Shown piece by piece: positions 1-6,818 of a DNA stretch of 10,116 nucleotides (position 1 is its first letter; each line of letters begins with the position of its first letter). A program made the position numbers and the translations under genes. The notes beneath the pieces were generated by a model. It had not been told where the DNA came from. It saw nothing but the letters and a program-made list of their open reading frames with translations, and searched no databases. Source of the stretch: Coxiellaceae bacterium (lineage in GTDB: Bacteria > Pseudomonadota > Gammaproteobacteria > Coxiellales > Coxiellaceae); NCBI GenBank assembly GCA_014238445.1, contig JABABC010000153.1, forward strand, positions 1-10,116. Reading direction: 5' to 3'.

Positions 1-424
1 AAAGCAACCCGGAAGCCATATTTCTGGACACCGAGTGGAGCTGAACTTTGATTTTATTGATGAGGCGATTGCAATGGCAACGATGTATACCGCCAATCAT
101 TTGGACTGTAAGGCCATCATTGCGATGAGTGCATCGGGTAAGACACCTTTAATTATGTCTCGCATTCGAACGGCGATTCCAATTTATGGGTTTAGTCATT
201 CATTGAAAACGTTACGTAAAATGACATTGTTTCGAGGGGTAACCCCGGTCTTTTTTAATGCCTTTGACTACAAGACGATACAGTCTGTTAATCATGCGGC
301 ATTAAAGCTTTTTTTAGAGTTTGTTTCTTTGAGTGAAGGTGATACGGTTTTGTTAACGAAAGGAGATACTGCGGGAGTTGAAGGCGGTACTAATACCATG
401 AAAATTTTACAAGTCCCTGCTTAA
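1..424 (+). CDS. pykA: Pyruvate kinase, C-terminal part (5' end outside window)
   Basis: Pyruvate kinase makes pyruvate and ATP from phosphoenolpyruvate and ADP in the cytoplasm, the last step of glycolysis. Only about 140 C-terminal residues are present. The frame is open from the first complete codon at position 2, so the gene continues off the left edge, and the in-frame GTG at 35 is not a real start. The segment EAIAMATMYTANHL, the ASGKTPLIMSRIR stretch, FRGVTPV and the closing KGDTAGVEGGTNTMKI match the C-terminal regulatory domain of bacterial pyruvate kinases. The wording is closest to the E. coli PykA (type II) form, which is why I prefer pykA over pykF. This domain lies away from the active site and in the family binds the allosteric effector. 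The stop is TAA at 422-424. fadE follows 105 bp later on the same strand, probably with its own promoter. Confidence 0.95.
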   Translation, partial: KQPGSHISGHRVELNFDFIDEAIAMATMYTANHLDCKAIIAMSASGKTPLIMSRIRTAIPIYGFSHSLKTLRKMTLFRGVTPVFFNAFDYKTIQSVNHAALKLFLEFVSLSEGDTVLLTKGDTAGVEGGTNTMKILQVPA

Positions 425-460
425 GCTGCAGCTTGGTCATGGTACATTCAATCGAGGGTG

Positions 461-492
461 TTGGTTCATTTCCCAATGCCCTGTCCTATGAT
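461..492 (+). promoter_or_regulatory. Possible sigma-70 promoter for fadE
   Basis: In the 105-bp pykA-fadE gap a TATGAT hexamer at 487-492 resembles a -10 box. A poor -35 match, TTCATT at 465-470, lies 16 bp upstream, and TTGGTT at 461-466 would give a 20-bp spacer. The leader to the fadE ATG would be about 30 nt. This is a weak pattern match only. I saw no convincing FadR or PsrA operator in the gap. Confidence 0.3.
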
Positions 493-529
493 AAACTCAG
501 CGATCACTGTCAAGGAATGAGGTCGCTGC

Positions 530-2959
530 ATGTTATTCATCATTACGCTATGCTTTTTTTTAGTGATTACCATGGTGGTTGTCTCGAACTACCCTAAGTT
601 GTGGGTGTGGTCATTAATAACAGGCCTATTGTTATTCATCGGTATATATATGGGCTGGGGGTCACCCGTTGCATTGGGTCTCATCGGATTACTGTATGGC
701 GTGACTGTTTTTAGCTTGCATCTACCCTGGGTGCGGATGCGTTTTATTACCGCTTACTTATACGATATATTCAAACAACAGACATTATCAATGTCTAACA
801 CTGAGCGTGAAGCCTTAGAAGCAGGTGATCCTTGGTGGGAAAAAGCGTTATTTCAAGGCAATCCTGATTGGTCAACCTTTCAAAAGATTGAGTTGAGTCA
901 ACTGACAGAAGAAGAACAGTCTTTTGTTGATAATGAAACCATGACATTATGCCGCCAATTAAATTCATGGCACATTGATTATACCGATAAGAAGCTGCCC
1001 GATGATGTCTTAACCTATATTCGTTCGCAGGGTTTTTTAGGGTTGCATATTGCAAAAGAATATCAAGGAAAAGCTTTTTCATCACGCGCTAACTCATGCA
1101 TTAATATGCGGGTGAATGCACAGAGTGCATTGGCTGCTACTGTGGTGATGGTGTGTAATTCATTAGGGCCGGGTGAGCTCATTACCCATTATGGAACGGA
1201 TGAACAAAAAGCCTATTATTTGCCTAAGTTAGCCGATGGTTCTGAACTACCGTGTTTTGGTTTAACAGGGCCTTTAGCTGGGAGTGATGCTGCGAACACG
1301 CCGGATCAAGGTATTGTGTGTGAAGGTGAGTGGGAAGGAGAGACCATTTTGGGGTTACGCCTTACTTTCTTTAAGCGCTATATCACTTTGGCTCCCATTG
1401 CTACGGTGATCGGGTTAGCCGTTCGGGTGAGAGACCCAGATCAGTTGTTAGGTCAGACAGAAGACTTAGGTATTACCTGTTGTTTATTGCCAGCTGATCA
1501 CCCCGGTGTTGAAATAGGTCGACGTCATTGGCCGCATGGAGCTCCTTGGTACAATGGGCCAATTCGTGGGGAGGATGTGTTTATACCATTAGACTGGATT
1601 ATCGGTGGTCAAGCGCGGATTGGAGAAGGTTGGAAGATGTTAAATGATTGTTTAGCTATTGGCAGGGCAATTTCATTACCGACTTTAGGAACAACGCAGA
1701 CTATTTTAAGTTATTTAACGACCAGTGCTTATGCCAGTGTGCGTGAACAATTTAATACGCCATTAGTGAAGTTTGAGGGTGTTCAAGAGGCTATGGCAGA
1801 GATTGGTGGATTGGCTTATTTGGCCGATTCCACATTGCAACTGACCATTGCTGCTGTGGATCAAGGTTTAAAACCTTCTGTGGCATCTGCGATTAGTAAA
1901 TGTCACTTAACAGAAAATGCTCGTGTTGCTGTCAATCATGCGGTGGATATTCATGGTGGCCGAGGTGTTCAAGATGGCCCAAGAAATTATCTGAGCCCAT
2001 TATATGATAGCGTCCCGATTAGCATTACGGTAGAAGGTGCCAATATTTTAACGCGTAATCTGATTATATTTGGGCAAGGATCTATGCGTTGTCACCCGTA
2101 TGCGTTTCGTGAAATTGAAATCGGTGCTATTGAAGATCGTAAAACAGCAATGAAAGCCTTGGATGAAGTGATTTATGGGCATGTGGGTTATTTGCTGGGT
2201 AATACGGTACGTGCATTTTGGCGTGGATTAACACGAGGTCGTTGGGTAAAAACACCCAGTAGCCCATTGTCATCTTATTACCGCGCAATTTCTCGTTTAA
2301 GTAGTGCTTTTTCCTTCAGTGCTGAAGTATCTATGATGGTATTGGGCGGTGCACTTAAACGTAAAGAGCGTTTGTCTGCGCGTTTGGGTGATGTGATGAG
2401 CCATTTATACATGGCTAGCGCAACCTTGAAATATTTTGAGCATCATGGGTCTCAAGAATCAGAGCGACCTTTAGCGGAATGGGCTTTACAATACAGTCTA
2501 TTTCATGCGCAAGAAGCATTGCATGAGTTGTATGATAATTTTCCTGTTCGTGGGTTAGGCGGGTTAATGCGTGGATTGTGTTTTCCATGGGGGCTTTCTT
2601 ACGCTAAGCCGAGTGATCAATTAGGTGCGCGTGTGGTTGATGTTATGGAAGGTGACAATGCATTGCGAGAACGCTTTGTGAATTATTTTGGATTTTCTGA
2701 AGAAGATGAGTACGCCAAGATGGAAAAGGCACGCCGTGTAGTCAAAGATATAGCCCCCCTTAAAAAGCGTGTTCGTGAGGCCGTAAAAGCAGGTGCCATT
2801 GCTTCTGCATTACCCATTAATGAACAAATTGATGCGGCTGTTTTATTAAATTACTTATCACAAGAAGAAGCTGATCAATTGCAAGCGGCAGAAGCATTAC
2901 GTTGGGCTGCCATTCAAGTAGATGAGTTTGATGAAGACTTGTCACAAGTGGTTAATTGA
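530..2959 (+). CDS. fadE: Acyl-CoA dehydrogenase, FadE type
   Basis: This FAD enzyme introduces the trans-2 double bond into acyl-CoA, the first oxidation of the beta-oxidation cycle. The protein has 809 residues, against about 814 in E. coli FadE, so it looks complete. The first 65 residues hold two or three hydrophobic segments (about 2-18, 25-43 and 47-66), which suggests association with the inner membrane. The acyl-CoA dehydrogenase N-terminal and middle domains follow, with the conserved CFGLTGPLAGSDAA stretch near residue 240. The flavin-binding HGGRG is at 475-479. SITVEGANILTRN contains the probable catalytic base Glu502, and GQGSMRCHPY follows. Residues from about 515 to 790 form the long FadE C-terminal domain (DUF1974/ACDH_C) that short-chain dehydrogenases lack. 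The ATG at 530 has AAGGA and GAGG elements at 512-522. No other beta-oxidation gene is in the window. Confidence 0.95.
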   Translation: MLFIITLCFFLVITMVVVSNYPKLWVWSLITGLLLFIGIYMGWGSPVALGLIGLLYGVTVFSLHLPWVRMRFITAYLYDIFKQQTLSMSNTEREALEAGDPWWEKALFQGNPDWSTFQKIELSQLTEEEQSFVDNETMTLCRQLNSWHIDYTDKKLPDDVLTYIRSQGFLGLHIAKEYQGKAFSSRANSCINMRVNAQSALAATVVMVCNSLGPGELITHYGTDEQKAYYLPKLADGSELPCFGLTGPLAGSDAANTPDQGIVCEGEWEGETILGLRLTFFKRYITLAPIATVIGLAVRVRDPDQLLGQTEDLGITCCLLPADHPGVEIGRRHWPHGAPWYNGPIRGEDVFIPLDWIIGGQARIGEGWKMLNDCLAIGRAISLPTLGTTQTILSYLTTSAYASVREQFNTPLVKFEGVQEAMAEIGGLAYLADSTLQLTIAAVDQGLKPSVASAISKCHLTENARVAVNHAVDIHGGRGVQDGPRNYLSPLYDSVPISITVEGANILTRNLIIFGQGSMRCHPYAFREIEIGAIEDRKTAMKALDEVIYGHVGYLLGNTVRAFWRGLTRGRWVKTPSSPLSSYYRAISRLSSAFSFSAEVSMMVLGGALKRKERLSARLGDVMSHLYMASATLKYFEHHGSQESERPLAEWALQYSLFHAQEALHELYDNFPVRGLGGLMRGLCFPWGLSYAKPSDQLGARVVDVMEGDNALRERFVNYFGFSEEDEYAKMEKARRVVKDIAPLKKRVREAVKAGAIASALPINEQIDAAVLLNYLSQEEADQLQAAEALRWAAIQVDEFDEDLSQVVN

Positions 2960-2977
2960 CAGGTGAGCGCCCAGGTT

Positions 2978-3010
2978 TAAGTGATTAAAGAGCGTTACTT
3001 ATTGTTTTTT
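2978..3010 (+). terminator. Weak rho-independent terminator after fadE
   Basis: TAAGTGAT (2978-2985) can pair with GTTACTTA (2994-3001), including two G-U pairs, across an 8-nt loop. TTGTTTTTT follows at 3002-3010. The position, about 20 bp after the fadE stop, suits a terminator. The stem is AT-rich and weak, and the T tract may instead be part of the transposase remnant that follows. Confidence 0.4.
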
Positions 3011-3012
3011 AA

Positions 3013-3210
3013 AAAATTCACACCAGGACACTCAGCAATAACCATGCTTGGCGCAAGATAAAGCTATATGTGATTGCTAGGAAGAACTTTCTTTTTGTAG
3101 GAAGCCAAGAGGGTGTTGTCTTTGCCACGAATTGGCCCATCGGAACCAGTGTCTTTGCACGGTTGCCGTATGATTTGCACTGGATAGGCAGTGACGGCTT
3201 ATCATCTTAA
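3013..3210 (+). pseudogene. IS66-family transposase (TnpC) C-terminal remnant
   Basis: This stretch accounts for most of the 306-bp gap between the convergent fadE and midA genes. The frame between the stops at 3010-3012 and 3208-3210 reads as 65 residues without a usable start. From 3031 it gives LSNNHAWRKIK, then ARKNFLFVGS ending near 3105. This lines up with the IS66 transposase signature of the type LSNN-AER-IRP-VIGRKNWLFAGS, matching at well over half of the positions. The glutamate of that signature, which I believe is the third catalytic acidic residue of the DDE site, is Trp here (TGG at 3049-3051), so the copy is dead. Shortly after, VFARLPYDLHW (from 3151) resembles the ERLPYA segment near the IS66 C-terminus, but the intervening part is too short, indicating a deletion. 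Another frame just upstream (2989-3018) could continue the match. I could not find terminal inverted repeats. Confidence 0.72.
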
Positions 3211-3265
3211 GAGTACTCAGGTGTGGTTTGTAGGTCGGCTATCGGTGGGTGTCAGAGTGTATGAC

Positions 3266-4414
3266 TTATAAGCGCTCTACTTGATTGAGTAGGTGAAACC
3301 CTAAGAGTGGTTTATCTAGGTGGCGAGTGAGTGCGATGCACTTAAAGAGCTCTCCCATTTCACTGGGGTGTAGGAGTGTATGAATCGTTGATGTATTGAG
3401 TGTTTGATGTTGCTGGATAAGATCATGAATGCCACAGCTGGCTAAGAAGGCAGCTTGGTGGGTGTAGCCCGCAACCGTTAACTCATTCGTGAAAGCAGCT
3501 TCGGCCACTGCTGTAAAGTCCACATGAGCAGTGATGTCTTGTATGCCAGGGTAAATTAATGGATTATCATGTGCTCGATGTTGGTAATGACACATGAGCG
3601 TGCCCATATGACGTTCTGGGAAATAATACTCTTGTCGAGGAAAGCCATAGTCGATAAGTAAGATTAAGCCTTGTGATAAACAGTTGCTCAGACTTGTGAT
3701 CCAGGCCGGTAAAGCTAAGTTGATTTCAGATTCATAAGGTCTGTCACTGGTGATATTCAGGTTATCGACAGCTGTTCGTAATGCATCATTAGTGCAAGGT
3801 GATATTTCCCAAGTTAATTGTTGCTGCTGATGTGTGACATGGTATTCCTCAAGGCAGTTATGCGTGTATCGAAATTTATGCACAGGCATCGCATCAAGCA
3901 CTTCATTAGCCAGTATTACCCCTTCCAGTGCTTGTTGAGGTAAATGATTCAGCCAGGTGACTCGCGAGAGTAGGTCAGGCGCTTGCTCTTGCAAGCGTTG
4001 ATGTTGACGCTGTCTACAGTCTGCACTGACATCGAGAATGTAGTAGTGTTCAGGCAGTTGATCCATATCCTGCAGTTGTTTAAGTAGTGATACAGCCAGT
4101 GCTCCAGACCCAGCCCCAAGTTCTAAGATAACAGGACTATTGATGTCTTTAAAAACTTCTCCGCATTGTTGTGCAATGGATTGGCCAAATGCTGGGGAAA
4201 GCTCAGGCGCTGTGGTAAAGTCTCCCGCTTTTCCAAACTTCGTGGCGCCAGCACTATAGTAACCTAAGCCCGGTGCGTAGAGAGCTTGTTGCATATATTG
4301 ATAGAAAGATAGCGGCCCATTTTGGTCAATGAGATGGCAGATATGCTGAAGAACCCGTTGGCTATGTTTGCTGGCTTCCATAGACGGTGTTGGAAGTGCT
4401 TGGTCTGTTTTCAT
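3266..4414 (-). CDS. MidA/NDUFAF7-family SAM-dependent methyltransferase
   Basis: This 382-residue protein belongs to the COG1565 (DUF185) class I methyltransferases, related to mitochondrial NDUFAF7/MidA, which methylates an arginine on a complex I subunit. The bacterial substrate is not established. The family block GDFTTAPELSPAFG is at residues 64-77. ELGAGSG at 98-104 is the glycine-rich S-adenosylmethionine loop. LANEVLDAMPVHKF and LLIDYGFP are further family motifs. The length is usual for the family. The ATG overlaps the folB stop in an ATGA tetranucleotide (4411-4414) and has no good ribosome binding site, so translation is probably coupled to folB. It is the last gene of the minus-strand operon and ends facing the IS66 remnant. 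I see no clear terminator after it. Confidence 0.9.
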   Translation of the reverse strand: MKTDQALPTPSMEASKHSQRVLQHICHLIDQNGPLSFYQYMQQALYAPGLGYYSAGATKFGKAGDFTTAPELSPAFGQSIAQQCGEVFKDINSPVILELGAGSGALAVSLLKQLQDMDQLPEHYYILDVSADCRQRQHQRLQEQAPDLLSRVTWLNHLPQQALEGVILANEVLDAMPVHKFRYTHNCLEEYHVTHQQQQLTWEISPCTNDALRTAVDNLNITSDRPYESEINLALPAWITSLSNCLSQGLILLIDYGFPRQEYYFPERHMGTLMCHYQHRAHDNPLIYPGIQDITAHVDFTAVAEAAFTNELTVAGYTHQAAFLASCGIHDLIQQHQTLNTSTIHTLLHPSEMGELFKCIALTRHLDKPLLGFHLLNQVERL

Positions 4415-4773
4415 AATCGTTTAGAGGTGCGTGTTATGGTAATGCCGACATGGTCGACATTCGGCATGTCTGCAGGTTTTTTTTGAAGGGTGAGGGTGAC
4501 GTGTTTAATAGAGAACTGTTTGAGTAATATAGTACACACTTGCTCGGCTAAGGTTTCTATGAGATTAAATTGAGTGGCATTGACTAAGTGCTCTATGGCG
4601 TCTGTCACGCTAGCGTAATTAACAGCATGATCAATGTTGTCAGACTGTGTGGCATGGGACACATCGTATTGCATCGCAATGTCCATATAAAGGGTTTGTG
4701 GGTTCACACGCTCATCAGGATTTATCCCAATGAGCGTACTCAGTGTGAGTTGATGGATCAGTAAAGTATCCAC
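4411..4773 (-). CDS. folB: Dihydroneopterin aldolase
   Basis: FolB converts 7,8-dihydroneopterin to 6-hydroxymethyl-7,8-dihydropterin and glycolaldehyde in folate synthesis, in the cytoplasm. The 120-residue length equals that of E. coli FolB. Conserved positions are present: Glu21 in GINPDER, Tyr53 in the NYASV motif, Glu73 in FNLIETLAE, and the catalytic-type lysine at Lys98/99 in LQKKPADMP. The start is GTG at 4773, which gives an N-terminus (MDTLLIHQL) that aligns residue for residue with family members. No strong ribosome binding site precedes it. It begins 5 nt after the dksA stop, and its own stop overlaps the midA start, so its expression is probably tied to dksA and midA. No other folate gene lies in the window. 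Confidence 0.93.
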   Translation of the reverse strand: MDTLLIHQLTLSTLIGINPDERVNPQTLYMDIAMQYDVSHATQSDNIDHAVNYASVTDAIEHLVNATQFNLIETLAEQVCTILLKQFSIKHVTLTLQKKPADMPNVDHVGITITRTSKRL

Positions 4774-4778
4774 TGGCT

Positions 4779-5894
4779 TTAGGATAGACCTTCTTGCCGT
4801 TCTCTGATTTCAGAAAAGGTCTTGCAGTCGATGCACTTATCGGCAGTCGGTCGGGCTTCTAGGCGGCGTATACCTATATCAACACCACACTCTTCGCAAT
4901 AGCCATAGACACCTTTATCAATATCATCCAGCGACTGTTCAATTTTCTTGATCAGCTTGCGTTCTCGATCTCGAGTGCGAAGCTCTAGGTTGAATCCTTC
5001 TTCTTGAGTGGCTCGGTCCAATGGATCAGGTAGAGATAGGGCTTCTTGTTTCATGTGCCCAACAGTACTATCCACTTCAGACATCAGTTGATTCTTCCAC
5101 TTTGCGAGTATGTTATGAAAGTGTTCTTTCTGGAGTTCATTCATGTATTCTTCATGAGCGTTTGTTTGATAAGGGGAAAACTCCACAGCGCCTGCGGTAG
5201 TGCGAAGATCTTCGGGGTTAGTGAACTCAGCCGGAGAATCATCAACAGGCATCGTCGGTGGGTGAATATCCTCTGGAATCATGCGTGGTTTCTCTATGGA
5301 TGGTTTTAGTTGATTGCTTTGTAATGATACCTTAGAAGAAAGGTTTTGTTTACCGTGACTGACGGATTTCTTTGCTTTTTTGGCAGTTGTTTTTTTGCCC
5401 GCCTGTGCTTTGGTTTGGGAGAGGGTTTTAGCTGATTCTGGTTTGAGCTTTTTTTGAGGCGTTTTAGCCGTTTTTTTCTTTAAAGCTTTTTTGTGCGTTG
5501 GTTTTTTTGAGGATTTTTTAACCGACTTTTTCTTTGTAACCGACTGGAGGGTTTTTTTAGCGGATGTCTTAGCCACTGGCTTTTTGGCTGCTTTTTTTGC
5601 AGGCTTCTTCTTGCTGGGTTTCTTAGTCACGGGCTTTTTGGACGATTTTTTTACAGCCTTCTTTTTGCTGGGTTTCTTAGCCACCTGTTTTTTGGACGAT
5701 TTTTTTATAGATTTCTTTGAGGTAATTTTTTTAGTCGCTTTTTTCTTGGAAACAGCTTTAACCGCCTTCTTTTTGGCGAGCTTTTTAGTCAATTTTTTTA
5801 CCACTTTTTTCTTAACGATCGTCTTGGTGGGATTTTTTTTGACCAGTTTCTTTGTGCGAGCTTTAGATTTCCCTGATTGCTTTTTAACTGCCAT
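4779..5894 (-). CDS. dksA: DksA with a long lysine-rich, histone H1-like N-terminal extension
   Basis: DksA binds in the RNA polymerase secondary channel and, with ppGpp, adjusts promoter choice during the stringent response. The last ~147 residues (about 225-371) are a nearly canonical DksA. The core has EEYMNELQKEHF, the coiled-coil tip PDPLDRA with Asp290, Asp293 and Ala295 (matching E. coli Asp71, Asp74 and Ala76), RDRERKLIKKIE, and a four-cysteine zinc finger (Cys333, Cys336, Cys354, Cys357). E. coli DksA has 151 residues and this protein has 371. The extra part is about 180 residues dominated by Lys with Ala, Ser, Val, Pro and Thr, similar in style to histone H1 tails and AlgP, with 18-residue repeats at 64-117. 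A Pro/acidic linker (about 199-225) joins the two. The extension is in one open frame behind a consensus ribosome binding site, so it should be translated. Its role, perhaps nucleic acid binding, is inference. As I recall, Lys/Ala-rich DksA extensions occur in some Xanthomonadaceae; I have not verified this. Confidence 0.93.
   Translation of the reverse strand: MAVKKQSGKSKARTKKLVKKNPTKTIVKKKVVKKLTKKLAKKKAVKAVSKKKATKKITSKKSIKKSSKKQVAKKPSKKKAVKKSSKKPVTKKPSKKKPAKKAAKKPVAKTSAKKTLQSVTKKKSVKKSSKKPTHKKALKKKTAKTPQKKLKPESAKTLSQTKAQAGKKTTAKKAKKSVSHGKQNLSSKVSLQSNQLKPSIEKPRMIPEDIHPPTMPVDDSPAEFTNPEDLRTTAGAVEFSPYQTNAHEEYMNELQKEHFHNILAKWKNQLMSEVDSTVGHMKQEALSLPDPLDRATQEEGFNLELRTRDRERKLIKKIEQSLDDIDKGVYGYCEECGVDIGIRRLEARPTADKCIDCKTFSEIRERQEGLS
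5544..5705 (-). repeat. 54-bp / 18-residue tandem repeats inside dksA
   Basis: Three head-to-tail units of 54 bp encode residues 64-81, 82-99 and 100-117. The first two are nearly identical (KKSSKKQVAKKPSKKKAV and KKSSKKPVTKKPSKKKPA). The third (KKAAKKPVAKTSAKKTLQ) has diverged in its second half. A partial copy, KKSSKKPTHKK, lies further downstream. The repeats keep frame, so copy-number change would lengthen or shorten the basic tail without breaking DksA. Confidence 0.85.
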
Positions 5895-5900
5895 GATAAT

Positions 5901-5907
5901 CCTCCTT
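5901..5907 (-). promoter_or_regulatory. Consensus ribosome binding site of dksA
   Basis: On the minus strand AAGGAGG lies 6 nt before the ATG at 5894. This is the strongest Shine-Dalgarno in the cluster. It fixes the start upstream of the whole lysine-rich extension, which is therefore part of the translated protein. Confidence 0.85.
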
Positions 5908-5932
5908 TAATCTTTGCAAGCCAGTCGAACAT

Positions 5933-5941
5933 TGTATACCA
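5933..5941 (-). promoter_or_regulatory. Possible extended -10 promoter for dksA
   Basis: In the 97-bp dapF-dksA gap the minus strand reads TGG-TATACA, fitting the extended -10 pattern TGN-TATAAT with one mismatch. No good -35 is seen, which extended -10 promoters tolerate. The leader to the dksA ATG would be about 30 nt. This would let dksA-folB-midA be transcribed separately from lptM-dapF. Confidence 0.4.
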
Positions 5942-5991
5942 ACTTCAGTCTGGATGACACTCTATGGTGTTGTTGTTAGCGGCAGTGATAG

Positions 5992-6816
5992 TCAAGGCCA
6001 TTGACCTTCAAAGACGTGACAGGCTTCTCCTCGCATCATGAGGTCAGTGCCATCACCTTGCCAGGTAATGATGAGAGTGCCCCCGGGTTGGTGGACGCGA
6101 ACAGTGGATGCGAGTTGTTTTAAATGGCGCCCAACAGCCATGACGGCACAGGCGGCTGTCCCGCAGGCTTGTGTCTGTCCAACACCTCGTTCATAAACCT
6201 GTAATGCTATATTTTCAGGATCCTCAATGCGAGCGATGGATAAATTAATTCCCTCGGGAAAATAGGTGTGCTGATTAAATAAAGTACCCAGCTGGTCGAG
6301 ATCAACATCATACGGTGGTGGTTCAATGACAATAGCATGTGGGTTTCCTACAGACACCAAGTAAAAGGAAAGCGTGTGCTGATCTACGGTTAATGTTTGA
6401 GCAAACCCTGTTGTTCGCTGCGTGTAATGCACTGCTTCGGCTGTGAGGTTAGGTTGCCCCATGTTGACACTGATTATGTCATTATCCGATGAGATAGGTA
6501 GGATGTTCTGTTTTGTTTTTAGTCGAATAGGTGATGTATTGAGCAGCTGTTGTTGTTGAATGTAAAGTCCTATGCAGCGAGCACCATTACCACAATGCTC
6601 GACTTCCTGTCCATCAGCATTAAAAATCCGGTAATCAAAGTCAGCTTGAGGATCAGAGGGGGGTTCTAATAAGAGTAGTTGATCAAAACCAATGCCTGTT
6701 TTGCGATTTGACATGGATTGGATATGTTTTGTTGTCGGCTTGAATGACTGTGAGAGGTTGTTAATAACCACAAAATCATTACCGAGGCCATGCATTTTGG
6801 TAAAAGGTATAGCCAC
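5992..6816 (-). CDS. dapF: Diaminopimelate epimerase
   Basis: DapF interconverts LL- and meso-diaminopimelate, the branch point supplying lysine and peptidoglycan cross-links. It is a cytoplasmic enzyme that needs no cofactor. The 274-residue length equals that of E. coli DapF. Both catalytic cysteines are visible: Cys75 in EHCGNGARCIG and Cys218 in QTQACGTAACA. The N-terminal FTKMHGLGNDFVVI and VGNPHAIV are further family signatures. The start is GTG at 6816, 2 nt after the stop of the DUF481 gene and without a clear ribosome binding site, so coupling to the upstream gene is likely. The next ATG (residue 8) would cut into the conserved N-terminus. Confidence 0.96.
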   Translation of the reverse strand: MAIPFTKMHGLGNDFVVINNLSQSFKPTTKHIQSMSNRKTGIGFDQLLLLEPPSDPQADFDYRIFNADGQEVEHCGNGARCIGLYIQQQQLLNTSPIRLKTKQNILPISSDNDIISVNMGQPNLTAEAVHYTQRTTGFAQTLTVDQHTLSFYLVSVGNPHAIVIEPPPYDVDLDQLGTLFNQHTYFPEGINLSIARIEDPENIALQVYERGVGQTQACGTAACAVMAVGRHLKQLASTVRVHQPGGTLIITWQGDGTDLMMRGEACHVFEGQWP

Positions 6817-6818
6817 AG

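Noticed and set aside
423..434. Perfect palindrome AAGCTGCAGCTT just after the pykA stop
   Set aside because: It leaves at most a 4-bp stem with a 4-nt loop and no T tract follows, so it is not a credible terminator. It could be chance or a minor binding site.
425..529. Possible FadR or PsrA operator upstream of fadE (TGGTC around 434)
   Set aside because: Only a half-site-like match is present and the other arm does not fit, so there is no basis to call an operator.
3077..3205. A 42-residue minus-strand frame in the fadE-midA gap
   Set aside because: The same DNA is explained better by the plus-strand IS66 remnant. The frame has no ribosome binding site and no recognisable motif.
5491..5910. 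Open plus-strand frame rich in Phe, Leu and Val that looks like a membrane protein
   Set aside because: It is the exact antisense of the lysine repeats of dksA (AAA/AAG read backwards gives TTT/CTT). It has no ribosome binding site or family resemblance.
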